Positions 1-10,100 of a stretch of DNA of 33,094 nt are shown here, one piece after another. The DNA comes from Microvirga massiliensis (GTDB lineage Bacteria > Pseudomonadota > Alphaproteobacteria > Rhizobiales > Beijerinckiaceae): NCBI RefSeq assembly GCF_001006805.1, contig NZ_LN811351.1, positions 800,873 through 833,966 on the forward strand, in the 5' to 3' direction. Below the pieces are notes generated by a model that ran no database searches, was not told the origin of the DNA, and saw only the letters and a program-made list of their open reading frames with translations. Within the stretch, counting starts at the first letter, position 1. The number at the start of each line of letters is the position of its first letter. A program made the position numbers and the translations under genes.

Positions 1-131
1 CCGCCGCCGCCGTTCCCACCGCCGCCGTTGCCGCCGCCGCCGTTCCCACCGCCGCCGCCGCCGTTGCCGCCGCCGCCGTTCCCACCGCCGCCGCCGTTTC
101 CGCCGCCGCCGTTCCCACCGCCGCCGCCATG
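1..131 (-). repeat. Gly/Asn codon repeat array
   Basis: On the plus strand this is a run of gcc triplets interrupted by gtt at 12, 27, 42, 63, 78, 96 and 111. Read on the minus strand in the frame of the surrounding gene, it encodes Asn every 5-7 residues in poly-Gly. Spacings of 15, 15, 21, 15, 18 and 15 nt show slippage-type expansion. The array continues past the left edge. Confidence 0.85.
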
Positions 132-1751
132 TCCTCCGCCAGCGCCACCTCCGGGACCTCCGCCGCCATGGCCCCCGTCGCTGCCGCGGCTCCCGTCACC
201 TCCACGATCACTACCGCGACCGCCGTTGCTGGCTGCGTTGCCGTTGCTGCTGAAGCCGCCGCCGTAGCCACTACGGTCGCTCGATCCGCTGAAGCTACCG
301 CCATAGTTGCCGAATCCGCCGCCCAGGCCTTGCCCACGACCTTGACCTCCAGAGGGGCCGGTACTGCCATAGCCTTGGCCACGCCCTGCGGTGCCGGCAG
401 GACTGGCGGCGCGTCCATTGCCCCTGACACCGCTGCCGACACTTCGGCTCGGGGCTGCCCCAGGTCGCGCGTCCTGTAGCCCGAAGGCGCGAGCGAGGCC
501 TGCGGCAAACTCGCTGAAGGGATCCCGTGCGACGCCTTGCCGGGCCGCAGCTGCCCGCGCAGCCCGAGTCTCCGCAGCGCGTGCAGCTCGTTGGGCGGCG
601 CGTGCCTCCGCACGGGTGGCCTCGCGAGCAGCGCGTTGAGCAGCACGAGCCTCGGCGCGTGCTGCACTTTTAGCGCTACGAGGCTCGGCCGCGCGCTTTC
701 CGGCTGGCTCGGCGGCGCGTGGCCCAGCAGGCTGTACGCCAGCCTTCTCACGGCCGCGAACGCTCGTCTGGGTTGCCTCTTCGGCTGGCTTGCTCGCCGA
801 CGCAGCCGGAGCGGCCGATGCCGGGCGCGCAGGAGGCATTGGCGCCTCCCTTGCCAGCGCAGGCGAGATCGTCGGAGTGGGAACGGCGGGTGGCAGGGGG
901 ACCTCTATGGCCGGTACGGGAACCGTCGGTGCCGGGACTTCAGGGGGAAGGGCCAGCGTCAGGATGGAAGCGACGAGGTCCGCAGGCGTAATCTCCGGCA
1001 TAGGAACGGATGGCGGGAGCGGAATCGAGATCGCACCTGCGCCGATTTCCTTCGCGGATACGCTCGGAACTTCGCCGCAGGAACCGGAATTGCAGGCCGA
1101 GGCCAGCACCATCGCAGCGTCCGGAACGCTCGGCAGCGTGGCAAGCTCGGAGAGAGAACTCAGTCGGGCCTGCGTTTCGGCAACGACGATCAACCCGGAC
1201 GCATCCGGGAGATACGCGGCGCGGGTCTCGTCGGCGATCTGCCCCGGAGCCGAGCCCGCAGCTCTCTCCACCTGCTGCAGCGCTGCGACTCCGATCGTCT
1301 CTGTCGGTGGCACCGCATCCGATTTCGGGAAGTCCACCCGGGTCGCGGCGCGCTCGTCCTTCGATGGCTTGGAAGCAGGAGCCGAGGCCCGCGCAGCCCC
1401 AGAACGTGGAGCGCCGCTGTCGAACGGCCGCGCCAGATCGGACCAGTCGACCGCAAAGTTCTCCGGAAGGCGCGCGGTATCGGACGCGCGCGCTAATGAG
1501 GACGTGGTTGTGGCACTCCCCGGAAGATCTGCATCGTCGCGGTTCGAGACCGGTGTGCTGGTGCACGCAGCCCAACGCCACCAGGGCTTGTCGGGAATGA
1601 CGTCGCAGCTTCGGACCGTACTCGATGCTCCGACGTTGCGGCTGCGGACCTCCAGTGCAACGAGGGCAGTTCCGACAGATGCGGCCGACAGGATCGCAAT
1701 CGATATGAGGACCCGGCGTGATCCGAACGAGTTCCGATCATCGTACGGCAT
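1..1751 (-). CDS. Membrane-anchored Ala/Pro-rich, Gly/Asn-rich low-complexity protein (3' end beyond window)
   Basis: The minus-strand frame from ATG at 1751 stays open for 583 codons to the left edge, so the C-terminus is missing. A Shine-Dalgarno-like GGGGAG lies about 7 nt upstream, and an in-frame stop at 1784-1782 limits upstream extension. Residues 14-33 form one hydrophobic segment preceded by Arg-Arg, so a signal anchor is likely. Residues about 120-310 are Pro/Ala/Val-rich. Residues about 310-410 are Ala/Arg/Glu-rich helical repeats of the form EARAAQRAAR. From about residue 430 it is Gly/Ser/Arg-rich, ending in an array of Gly4-6-Asn units (residues about 541-583). I do not recognise a family. 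The layered composition (anchor, extended spacer, helix, Gly/Asn tail) suggests an envelope or surface protein, which is inference. The Pro-rich reading on the plus strand is its shadow. Confidence 0.75.
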   Translation of the reverse strand, partial: MPYDDRNSFGSRRVLISIAILSAASVGTALVALEVRSRNVGASSTVRSCDVIPDKPWWRWAACTSTPVSNRDDADLPGSATTTSSLARASDTARLPENFAVDWSDLARPFDSGAPRSGAARASAPASKPSKDERAATRVDFPKSDAVPPTETIGVAALQQVERAAGSAPGQIADETRAAYLPDASGLIVVAETQARLSSLSELATLPSVPDAAMVLASACNSGSCGEVPSVSAKEIGAGAISIPLPPSVPMPEITPADLVASILTLALPPEVPAPTVPVPAIEVPLPPAVPTPTISPALAREAPMPPARPASAAPAASASKPAEEATQTSVRGREKAGVQPAGPRAAEPAGKRAAEPRSAKSAARAEARAAQRAAREATRAEARAAQRAARAAETRAARAAAARQGVARDPFSEFAAGLARAFGLQDARPGAAPSRSVGSGVRGNGRAASPAGTAGRGQGYGSTGPSGGQGRGQGLGGGFGNYGGSFSGSSDRSGYGGGFSSNGNAASNGGRGSDRGGDGSRGSDGGHGGGGPGGGAGGGHGGGGGNGGGGNGGGGGNGGGGNGGGGGGNGGGGNGGGGNGGG

Positions 1752-2116
1752 CCAACTCTCCCCGCGCACCAAGCCGCAGGATCAAGTCGGAACAAGCGTT
1801 AGTGTTCCCATCGTCTCCGCTTTCGGATCGGAAATAGCTCAGCTTCCTGTCGATTGCACGACGGTGGGCAAGCGATCGCGCAAGCATGCGGCTTCATCCT
1901 GTGCATGCGCCAACGGTTCCGCGCGATCGACTATTGACCGAATTGTGTCGATAAATTCGGGCGTCCCGTTAAGGCAGAGCTTGCTGCATAGATTCGTCAG
2001 TGCCGCCACGAGAAAACGGCTTAGCTTACCTTGCTCAACGCTAAAATTCTCGGCGCATGCAGATGCGTGCACACAGAAGCGACGATCGTGCCGCGAGTCG
2101 ACGAACTGAAACGATC
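1752..2116. other. Intergenic region upstream of the Gly-rich gene
   Basis: This 365-bp gap lies between the 3' end of uvrD and the start of the Gly-rich gene, and should hold the latter's promoter. It is more AT-rich around 1925-2060 than its neighbours. A minus-strand reading from a GTG at 2009 to a stop at 1839 (56 codons) could encode a short amphipathic peptide (contains PEFIDTIRSIVDRAEPLAH), but it has no clear ribosome site and weak third-position GC bias, so I do not call it a gene. Confidence 0.5.
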
Positions 2117-4480
2117 TCAGCCGTGCAATTCTACGAAGCTGTCGAGCACGAGCTTGCGCCCGGCCTTGTCGAAGTCGACCGTCAGCTTGTTTCCATCCAC
2201 GCTCGCGACGGTGCCCAGCCCGAACTTGGTGTGGAACACCCGTGCCCCGGCAACGAAGCTGGATGGCTCTCCCGAGGATCGGGCGAGGAGTTGTCCCTCG
2301 ATGACCATGCCGCCGCGCTGCGTGCTGCGCGCGTCGCGTCTGTCGGTTCCGACGCCCGAGCGCCTCGCCTGAGCCCGCTGCCATCCGGGCGTCTGGTAGG
2401 TCGAGCCGAATGGAGAGAGATTGTCGAACCGGGATCCGTAGCTGCCCGAGAAAGTGGCCGGAGCGTCGAGGACCTCGACATGCTCTCCGGGTAGTTCATC
2501 CATGAAACGGCTCGGGGAGGTGGAGTTCCACATCCCGTGAATGCGCCGGTTGGCTGCGAAGTAGATCTTTACGCGACGACGCGCGCGCGTCAGCCCGACA
2601 TGGGCGAGGCGCCGCTCTTCCTCGAGCCCGGCCCGGCCGTTCTCGTCGAGCGCCCGCTGGTTCGGGAACAGGCCCTCTTCCCACCCCGGCAAGAAAACGG
2701 TGTCGAATTCGAGTCCCTTCGCAGCGTGCAGCGTCATGATGCTGACCAGGTCGCCCGACGCGCTGTTGCTCGCATCCATCACGAGTGAAACATGTTCCAG
2801 GAAGCTCTGCAGGTCGGGGAATTCCTCGAGGGAGCGTACGAGCTCTTTCAGGTTGTCGAGGCGGCCTGCGGCGTCCGCGGACCGATCGCGCTTCCACATA
2901 TCGGTATAGCCGGATTCCTCGAGCACGATCTCTGCGAGTTCCGATTGCGGCATGGTCTCGATGAGTTTCGACCAGCGCGCGAAATCTGCAAGCAGCCCGC
3001 GCAAAGTGGCGCGCGGCTTGGGTTTCAGCTCATCAGTCTCCACCATGAAGCGCGCCGCTTCCATCAGCGAGACGCGGGCGGAGCGTGCGTGATTGTAGAG
3101 TTGCTGCAGCGTCGCGTCCCCGAGGCCGCGCTTAGGCACGTTGATAATGCGCTCGAAGGCCAGGTCGTCCAGAGGAGACGCTGTACAACGAAGATAGGCG
3201 AGGGCATCGCGGATCTCCGCCCGCTCGTAGAAGCGAGGGCCGCCGATGACGCGATACGGAACGCCGAGCGTCACCATGCGATCCTCGATTTCGCGCATCT
3301 GAGCGGAGATCCGCACGAGAATCGCGATTTCGGAAAGCGGATGTCCTTGGCGTTGCAGCGCCTCGATCTCTTCTCCGATGAGACGTGCTTCGTCCTCCGA
3401 GTCCCACGCTCCCGTGATCGACACCTTCTCTCCCACGACGTCTTCCGTGCGGAGCGTCTTGCCGAGCCTTCCTTCGTTGTGAGCAATGAGCGCGGACGCA
3501 GCGCCGAGGATGTGACCTGTCGAGCGATAATTGCGCTCGAGCCGGACGACCGTCGCACCTGGGAAATCGTGCTCGAAGCGGAGAATGTTGTCGACCTCGG
3601 CGCCACGCCATCCATAGATCGACTGATCATCGTCGCCGACGCAGCACAGATTGCGCCGGGTCTGGGCGATCAGACGCAGCCAGAGGTACTGCGCAACGTT
3701 GGTGTCCTGATACTCGTCGACGAGCATGTAGCGGAAGCGATGCTGATACTCGCGCAGAACATCCGGATGCTCGCGCCAGAGGCGAAGGCATTCGAGAAGG
3801 AGATCTCCGAAATCGGCGGCATTGAGGGTCTTGAGGCGGTCCTGGTAGGCGGCATAGAGTCGCCCGCCTCGCCCTTGGGCGAATGCGCCTGCTTCTCCGG
3901 CCGGCACCTGCTCGGGCCCGAGGCCGCGGTTCTTCCAACCGTCGATCAGCCCTGCGAGCTGGCGCGCGGGGTAGCGCTTCTCGTCGATGCCTTCCGCTTC
4001 GATGACCTGTTTCAGAAGTCGAAGCTGATCGTCCGTGCTGAGAATGGTGAAGCTCGGCTTCAATCCGACGAGCTCGGCGTGACGGCGCAGGATCCTGGCG
4101 CCGATCGAGTGGAACGTGCCGAGCCACTGCATTCCTTCCGCAGCAGGGCCGACGAGCACGGCGACGCGCTCCCGCATCTCGCGGGCGGCCTTGTTGGTGA
4201 ATGTCACCGCCAGGATCTCGGAGGGACGGGCGCGACCGGTCGCGATCAGATGGGCGATCCGTGTCGTCAGCACACGGGTCTTCCCCGTTCCCGCGCCGGC
4301 GAGGACGAGAACGGGACCCTCGGTAACTTCGACGGCGGCCCGTTGCTCGGGGTTGAGCCCGGCCAGGTAGCCGGGGAGGGCGCGCAGACGGGCGCGATCG
4401 CCGAGGCCGCCGGCCACCGGCTCGTGCCGTAGATCGGCGGGGAGGGAACGAGGATCGGGATGATTCATTGGGCGGACCAT
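2117..4480 (-). CDS. uvrD: ATP-dependent 3'-5' DNA helicase UvrD/PcrA
   Basis: This is a superfamily 1A helicase of 787 residues, within the usual UvrD/PcrA range. It acts in nucleotide excision and mismatch repair and clears proteins from DNA. Visible motifs are the Q motif (LNPEQRAAV, about 42-50), Walker A GAGTGKT (62-68), motif Ia TFTNKAA (about 93-99), Walker B DEYQD (255-259), motif III GDDDQSIYGWRGA (about 282-294), and motif VI in VGLTRARRRV. The last 45 residues (GARVFHTKFGLGTV onward) match the Tudor-like C-terminal domain of PcrA/UvrD that contacts RNA polymerase. ATG at 4480 has no strong ribosome site; an in-frame ATG at 4468 is an alternative. It stands alone, divergent from the small secreted gene at 4654. 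Naming uvrD rather than pcrA is a matter of convention. Confidence 0.95.
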   Translation of the reverse strand: MVRPMNHPDPRSLPADLRHEPVAGGLGDRARLRALPGYLAGLNPEQRAAVEVTEGPVLVLAGAGTGKTRVLTTRIAHLIATGRARPSEILAVTFTNKAAREMRERVAVLVGPAAEGMQWLGTFHSIGARILRRHAELVGLKPSFTILSTDDQLRLLKQVIEAEGIDEKRYPARQLAGLIDGWKNRGLGPEQVPAGEAGAFAQGRGGRLYAAYQDRLKTLNAADFGDLLLECLRLWREHPDVLREYQHRFRYMLVDEYQDTNVAQYLWLRLIAQTRRNLCCVGDDDQSIYGWRGAEVDNILRFEHDFPGATVVRLERNYRSTGHILGAASALIAHNEGRLGKTLRTEDVVGEKVSITGAWDSEDEARLIGEEIEALQRQGHPLSEIAILVRISAQMREIEDRMVTLGVPYRVIGGPRFYERAEIRDALAYLRCTASPLDDLAFERIINVPKRGLGDATLQQLYNHARSARVSLMEAARFMVETDELKPKPRATLRGLLADFARWSKLIETMPQSELAEIVLEESGYTDMWKRDRSADAAGRLDNLKELVRSLEEFPDLQSFLEHVSLVMDASNSASGDLVSIMTLHAAKGLEFDTVFLPGWEEGLFPNQRALDENGRAGLEEERRLAHVGLTRARRRVKIYFAANRRIHGMWNSTSPSRFMDELPGEHVEVLDAPATFSGSYGSRFDNLSPFGSTYQTPGWQRAQARRSGVGTDRRDARSTQRGGMVIEGQLLARSSGEPSSFVAGARVFHTKFGLGTVASVDGNKLTVDFDKAGRKLVLDSFVELHG

Positions 4481-4653
4481 GGATCAAAAGGCGAACGCCG
4501 TCGAGTGTGCTATCCTGGCCCCGGCGGCTCGGCGAGGCGATTGCACATGGTGCGAAGCCCGCAACCTCCCCATATGGAATCCGATAGGCGCGCCGGTACA
4601 TAGGAACCCGCCCGGATGGGTGGATTTGTAAGCGGAGCCGGCTGGAGGTTCAC
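4481..4653. promoter_or_regulatory. Divergent promoter region, uvrD / small secreted protein
   Basis: A 173-bp gap separates two divergent starts, so it should contain promoters for both. I see no box pair good enough to place. A GGAGG ribosome site precedes the plus-strand start at 4654. Confidence 0.45.
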
Positions 4654-4926
4654 ATGCGTGCAATCTTGACCATATTGGTGTTCGCCTGTCTGGCGAGTCC
4701 TGTTGCGGCACAGGGCTTGCGCATCCCCGGATCGAGCCGTTCGGAAAACCAGGTCCAGGATCTGAATCGCTCGATGCAGCGGCAGCAGCAGCAACTGAGG
4801 AATCAGCAGCAGGGGCAGTTCGAGCTCAACCAGCTCCGGCAGGATCTCAATCGCAGCCAGAACTTTCCCTCGATCACCGGGCCGGGCGTGTCCCGGGGAT
4901 GTCCTCCGGGCGCAGCGGGCTGCTGA
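4654..4926 (+). CDS. Small secreted Gln/Asn-rich protein
   Basis: Encodes 90 residues with a clear Sec signal peptide: MR, then a hydrophobic core, then a probable cleavage after SPVAA at about residue 20. The mature part is short and Gln-rich (runs such as RQQQQLRNQQQGQ, with a repeated QDLNRS), so probably helical. It ends in a Cys-containing tail, with cysteines near the last residue and 6 positions earlier, that could form a disulfide in the periplasm. GGAGG lies about 6 nt before the ATG. I do not recognise a family; the role is unknown. Confidence 0.75.
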   Translation: MRAILTILVFACLASPVAAQGLRIPGSSRSENQVQDLNRSMQRQQQQLRNQQQGQFELNQLRQDLNRSQNFPSITGPGVSRGCPPGAAGC

Positions 4927-4990
4927 CGCGAATCACGCCGCGTGAATGGGCGCCGAGCACGCCGCGATGCCGATAGCTCGGTGTTCGGTG

Positions 4991-5533
4991 TCAGGCTCCT
5001 GCAGCAAGAAGTGCCTCGCGGGCACCCGATCGCTTTGGCACCCCGATCACTCGGCCGAGATTGATCGGCCGGGTCAGCCGCGAATGCGCAGCCTTCATGA
5101 CGGCGAGGTTCGAAAGAATGTCGTCGGGGAATGGTGCGACCGTTCGCTTCTCCATGTCGACGTGAAGAGCGAGGTTCTCCGAGGTCGCCGCCACCCAGCC
5201 TTCGGCCGCATGGCGGAGTTCCATATAAAAATGGAGCCGTTTCTCGTCGAAATCGATGAGCTGGAGCGTGACGCGCATCTCGTCCTCGAGATGGATTTCT
5301 CGGCGATAGACCGTATGCGTCTCGGCTGCGAAGAACGATGCCTTCCGCTCCTGTACGTAGTCCGGCCCAAGCCCGATGATGCCGAACCCCTCATCGACGG
5401 CTCTGTCGAACAGGACATGGAAATAGGCCATGTTCAGGTGGCCGTTATAGTCTAGCCAAGCCGGCTCGACGCGCATCCTCGAGGAAACAAAGGGTGCGAA
5501 GAAGAAGATCGAGGTTGGCCTGTCCTCTGCCAT
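4991..5533 (-). CDS. Hotdog-fold acyl-CoA thioesterase family protein
   Basis: Encodes 180 residues with the thioesterase signature DYNGHLNMAYF at 28-38, where Asp28 sits at the usual catalytic position of 4-hydroxybenzoyl-CoA-type enzymes, followed by the hotdog helix and sheet. It probably hydrolyses a cytosolic acyl-CoA; the substrate cannot be read from sequence. Alphaproteobacterial relatives include thioesterases linked to carnitine catabolism, but no such genes are nearby. The start is supported by AAGGAGCG about 6 nt upstream of the ATG. It diverges from the FAD-linked dehydrogenase, with a 169-bp gap that must carry both promoters. Confidence 0.85.
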   Translation of the reverse strand: MAEDRPTSIFFFAPFVSSRMRVEPAWLDYNGHLNMAYFHVLFDRAVDEGFGIIGLGPDYVQERKASFFAAETHTVYRREIHLEDEMRVTLQLIDFDEKRLHFYMELRHAAEGWVAATSENLALHVDMEKRTVAPFPDDILSNLAVMKAAHSRLTRPINLGRVIGVPKRSGAREALLAAGA

Positions 5534-5702
5534 CGGCGCTCCTTCGGCTGGCAGCAGCGGAAATTGTCCCGCCTCTGTTTACCACGAGGCACAAAAAGGT
5601 TCACCCCGGAATCGCTCGCGGCAGCTGGTCGCGACGGGCTATGCTTTGCATCGGATGCTGAAAAAGTCCAAGGTGCCGCAACCTCTTCCCTCCTGAACCG
5701 AC

Positions 5703-7118
5703 ATGAACGCCCCCCATCTCGCGCCGCTCGAGCGGCCAAGCGAAGCAACCCTGAAATCCCTCGTCGCCGAGCTGCAGAGTCGCTTCGGCAGCCGTACCGT
5801 CACATCCGCGGCCGTGCGTGAGCAGCACGGCCATACGCTGACCTGGCTCGCGAACCAGCCGCCGGACGTCGTGGTCTACCCTGAGACCACGGAGGAGGTT
5901 TCCGAGATCGTGAGGCTGTGTGCCGCTACGCGGGTGCCGGTGATCCCATTCGGCATCGGCTCTTCGCTCGAGGGGCACGTGAATGCTCCCTTCGGCGGCG
6001 TGTCGATCGATACCAGTCGCATGAAGCGGATCCTCCACGTTCACGAGGAGGATCTCGATTGCACGGTCGAGGCCGGGGTGACCCGGAAGGAACTCAACGA
6101 GTTCCTGCGGGACCGGGGTCTGTTCTTCCCGATCGACCCGGGCGCCGATGCATCGCTGGGCGGAATGGCGGCGACCCGCGCCTCGGGCACCAACGCGGTC
6201 CGTTACGGCACGATGCGCGACAATGTCGTGTCCTTACGGGCAGTCCTGCCGAATGGCGATATCGTTCAGACGGCTCGTCGGGCTCGCAAGAGCTCTGCGG
6301 GCTATGACCTGACACGCCTTCTGGTCGGCTCCGAAGGCACGCTCGGTATTTTGACCGAGGTGACGCTCCGGCTGCACGGGCTGCCCGAAGCCGTGTCGGC
6401 GGGAATCTGCCCATTCCCAAGCGTCAAGGCGGCTTGCGATGCAGTCATCATGACTATCCAGTCCGGGCTTCCGATCGCTCGGATCGAACTGCTAGATGAA
6501 GTCATGGTGGGGGCGTGCAACACCCACTCGAAGCTCGATCTTCCGGAGAAGCCTCTGCTCCTCGTCGAGTTTCATGGCACCGAAACCGGCGTCGCGGAGC
6601 AGGCGGAACGCTTTGGAGCCTTCGCCGAGGAGTTTGGCGGCGGACCTTTCGAGTGGGCCACGAAGGCCGAGGAGCGGACTCGTCTCTGGACGGCGCGGCA
6701 CAACGCCTACTGGGCGGCCAACGGCCTTCGTCCGGGAGCCAAGCCTCTCGCGACCGATGTCTGCGTGCCCATTTCCCGGCTCGCGGAATGTGTCGACGAG
6801 ACGAAGCGCGATATTGCAGCCTCCCGGCTCATAGCGCCCATCGTGGGCCATGTCGGAGACGGCAACTTCCACGTTCAGCCGCTGATCGACATGGATGATT
6901 CGGCCGAAGTCGAAGCCGGGATCGCTTTCGTCGATCGTCTCGTGGAGCGCGCCCTCGCGATGGAGGGGACCTGCACCGGCGAGCATGGTGTCGGGCAGAA
7001 GAAGATGAAGTTTCTGGAGTCCGAGTTTGGGCCGGTCGCACTCGATCTCATGCGCACGTTGAAACGGGCCATCGACCCTCACAACATCATGAATCCGGGC
7101 AAGATTTTCAGTGTCTGA
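5703..7118 (+). CDS. FAD-linked D-2-hydroxyacid dehydrogenase (D-lactate dehydrogenase / GlcD type)
   Basis: A flavoprotein of 471 residues. The FAD-binding type 4 domain covers about 50-230, with the pyrophosphate-binding stretch PFGIGSSLEGH (82-92) and GADASLGGMAATRASGTNA (about 147-165). The C-terminal FAD-oxidase domain has GHVGDGNFHV (382-391) and GEHGVG (426-431), where the His residues bind metal and substrate in this family. It oxidises a D-2-hydroxyacid, probably D-lactate, passing electrons to cytochrome or quinone. A glycolate oxidase GlcD role is less likely because glcE and glcF are absent. It lacks the Fe-S extension seen in some relatives. The ribosome site is weak. Confidence 0.88.
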   Translation: MNAPHLAPLERPSEATLKSLVAELQSRFGSRTVTSAAVREQHGHTLTWLANQPPDVVVYPETTEEVSEIVRLCAATRVPVIPFGIGSSLEGHVNAPFGGVSIDTSRMKRILHVHEEDLDCTVEAGVTRKELNEFLRDRGLFFPIDPGADASLGGMAATRASGTNAVRYGTMRDNVVSLRAVLPNGDIVQTARRARKSSAGYDLTRLLVGSEGTLGILTEVTLRLHGLPEAVSAGICPFPSVKAACDAVIMTIQSGLPIARIELLDEVMVGACNTHSKLDLPEKPLLLVEFHGTETGVAEQAERFGAFAEEFGGGPFEWATKAEERTRLWTARHNAYWAANGLRPGAKPLATDVCVPISRLAECVDETKRDIAASRLIAPIVGHVGDGNFHVQPLIDMDDSAEVEAGIAFVDRLVERALAMEGTCTGEHGVGQKKMKFLESEFGPVALDLMRTLKRAIDPHNIMNPGKIFSV

Positions 7119-7193
7119 CGCGCCCCGGCTGGGTGCAGGAGCCAGTCGCGCCGGAACCGGGTCTTCGGTAGAAGGCGGAGAATAGGTGTTCCC

Positions 7194-10100
7194 TTGCGCG
7201 ACATCCTGACCGTCCTTGCTGCCATTCTGATCGTCATACTGACCGCAGCGGTCGTCGCGCCGCCTTTCCTGCCGTGGGAAAGCTATCGGAGCGAGATCGA
7301 TCGGGCGATCTCCCGGGCTGCCGGGCTGACCGCTCGTACCGAGGGTGCGATCGAGGTGAGGCTTCTTCCTCTGCCGCGGATCCGCCTCGAGACCCTTCAT
7401 CTGAATGGTGCGGGTGCAGGCCCCAATCTGCGCGCCGACGACGTCAGCGCGGAGTTCCAGCTCTCGCCGATGCTGCGGGGTGAGGTGCGGTTCACGGAGA
7501 CGCGGATCGGACGGGCCGATGTGCATATCCCGATTACCGGAGCCGGAGTATGGCATCTGCCTGGGGGCGGACTCTCGCAGGCGCACCCGCTTGCGCGCGA
7601 GGTCGCCGTCGAGAGCCTGCGGGTGGATCAGCTCCTCGTCACCACGCATGTTCCTGCCACGGGCCGCACCGATCAGCTCTACGCGGAGAACGTTGCCATC
7701 GAGGGTCAGACGCTCGCCGGCCCCTGGCGTCTCGAAGGAACGACCTCCGGCCTCCCGTTCCGCCTCGTCACCGGCACGCTCGGAGAAGATCGCAGCCTCT
7801 CGGTGAAACTGTCGGGCGGCGGAGACACGGCACCTCGGTTCGATATCGACGGACGCCTCGCTTTCGAGCCGCTTGCTTCCGGCGGCGTGACCATGGGTGT
7901 GAACGGCAAGGCGAAGATTCTGTTCGGTCCGCCGGCGCAAGTGGCCGCCGCGGGAATCCCGATCCCGGTCGCGATCGACGCGACGTTCCGAACGGAGGAA
8001 TCTGTCCTGCAGCTCGAAGCCGTGAGTCTCGAGGCCGGGGAGGGCGGCGCGAGCGTGCGCCTCGCCGGAACGGGACGAGTCGATCTCGCAGAGCCCCGGA
8101 TTGCGCTCAAGCTCGCGGGGCGGCGCCTCGATGCAGACAGTTTCCTTTTGTCTGCCAGCGGCCGGGAGTTCATCCAGCGGGTTGGGAGATGGGCGCCGCC
8201 TCCCGTTCGGGTGCCAATCGATCTCGATCTCTCGCTCGACAGCATCGGTTTCGCGCAGGAAGAGTTCACCGAAGTGGTCGCGCGGTTGAGCCTCGAGCAG
8301 GGCAGGGTCGAGGTCGAGCGCTTCTCGTTCGCGGGGCCAGGCGAAACGACGGTTCTCGTAACCGGCGATGCTGGACTGACGACGGAAGGGGGGATGAACG
8401 GCGGCATCTCCCTGAGCTCTAAGGCCTCCGACAGACTCGCGCGGACGCTCGCGCGCATCGGCGTGCGCAACCCGATTCTGGAGTTCCTCGATGGCCGCCC
8501 TGTCGAAGCCTCTGCCGACATTCTGGTCGGAGCACAGGTCACCTCCCTGCGAAACCTGCGCTTGCGAGCCGGCGATGCGGTGCTTACCGGAAATGCCAGG
8601 ATCGAGCCGGGGACGAGCGGCGCACGTGGGCGGCTCGAGGCCCAGGTCGCCATTCGGGCCCTCGATCTCGCACAACTGCCGCGCGTTTCGAGCCTGTTCG
8701 AGGCAACCGAGAACCTCGACGTCTCGATCGTCCTCGAAGCCCGTGATGTGAGCTATGGCCAGCAGCGTGGCGCAGGGCGCATCACGGCGCGAATTGCGTC
8801 CGATGGTCCTGCGCTCCGCGTGGAGACGCTCGAGATCGTCGATCTTGCGGGAGCCAATGCCCGCGTCAGCGGCCGCATTCTCCCGGATGGATCGGGACGG
8901 ATCGCCGGGAAGGTGACAGCACAACGCGCGGCGCCGCTCGTCGACCTCATCGGGAGCGTCTGGATCGGAGGAGTGTCCAAGCTCGTCCCGCACTTCCTCC
9001 GGGAAGGCGCTCTCGATCTCGACATCCTGACCGAGAGGGCCGTGCCGCAGCCCGGCTCATCGGAACTGCGCCTGCGGACGACGGCGCGCGGGCGTGCCGC
9101 CGGCGGCGGTTTCGACGGTGAGGTCTATACGGTGGACGGCCTCACCGAGCGGCTCGATCTGCGCTTGGCGACGGAGAATACCGGTACCTGGGTCGGGCGC
9201 CCGGACACACCGGCGTTGCGCCGTGCCTCGTCGGTGACGCTGACGGGATCGCGGGTGCCTTCCGGCCATTTCCACCTCTCCGTCTCGGGCGATATCGGCG
9301 GCGTGCGCGTCACCACCACGCGCCCCTTTGCATTGAGTGTTGGTGACGACGTTGTCGAGAGCGGCGAGGCTCAGTTTGCGACGGCCGACGTGACGCCGTT
9401 TCTCGTGCTTCTCGGCGACGGAGCCGGCGTCAAGCCGCCGGTGCCGGTCGACCTCAGGATCACGCTCGGTCGGGAACGGGACACCAATCTCATTACCGCC
9501 GAAGGGCGCGTTGCCGGGGAGGCCGTTCAGGCTCGCGTCACCGCGCGCTCCCGGTCCGATTTCTCGGGCTCCCTGGCCCTGGACCGGCTGTCAGCACCGT
9601 GGATGGTATCGGCGCTCGCCCTGAACGCGCCGCCCGGCCCGAGCTCCAACGCGGTCTGGTCGTCGGCGCGGTTCGGCCAGAGCGGTCGCCTGCTCACCGG
9701 CGGCCAGGTGCAGATGCGCGTGCGGCAATTCGAGCTCGGCCGCGGCCTGACGGTCCAGAATGCCGGCTTCTCGCTGGCGCTCACCGGGGAGGGCCTCGGG
9801 ATCCGGGATCTGACTGCAAGCCTCGGCGACGGAATCCTGACGGGCTCCTTCAATGTCACGCGCCAGGGCAGCCAGGCATCCCTCCTGGGAGAGGGCGCAG
9901 TCCGCGACATTCCGCTTGCGGTATTGGCGGGCGAGGCGCCGTTCGAGGCACGATTCTCGGCCAGTCTTCGCTTCGGCTCGTCCGGGGAGAGCACCGCGGC
10001 TCTGGTCGCCAATCTCGGGGGCTCCGGCGAGTTGCATCTGCACAACGTCAAAGTGCCGAACGCCGATCCGGCTGCGCTCGGGCGCTCCCTCGAACGCCTT

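Noticed and set aside
1..131. CRISPR-like or tandem noncoding repeat
   Set aside because: The units are in-frame triplets without unique spacers and belong to a coding region.
1839..2009. 56-codon minus-strand gene between uvrD and the Gly-rich gene
   Set aside because: It has only a GTG start without ribosome site and weak codon bias; recorded only in the intergenic entry.
28..2109. Plus-strand open frames at the left edge, including a poly-Pro frame and a 439-codon frame
   Set aside because: They are complements of the Gly/Asn-rich and Ala/Pro-rich minus-strand gene, which has a ribosome site, a membrane anchor and coherent domains.
6492..8993. Long minus-strand frame (833 codons) opposite the AsmA gene
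   Set aside because: It overlaps the 3' end of the dehydrogenase and the AsmA gene, both strongly supported, and its composition is that of a GC-rich shadow frame.
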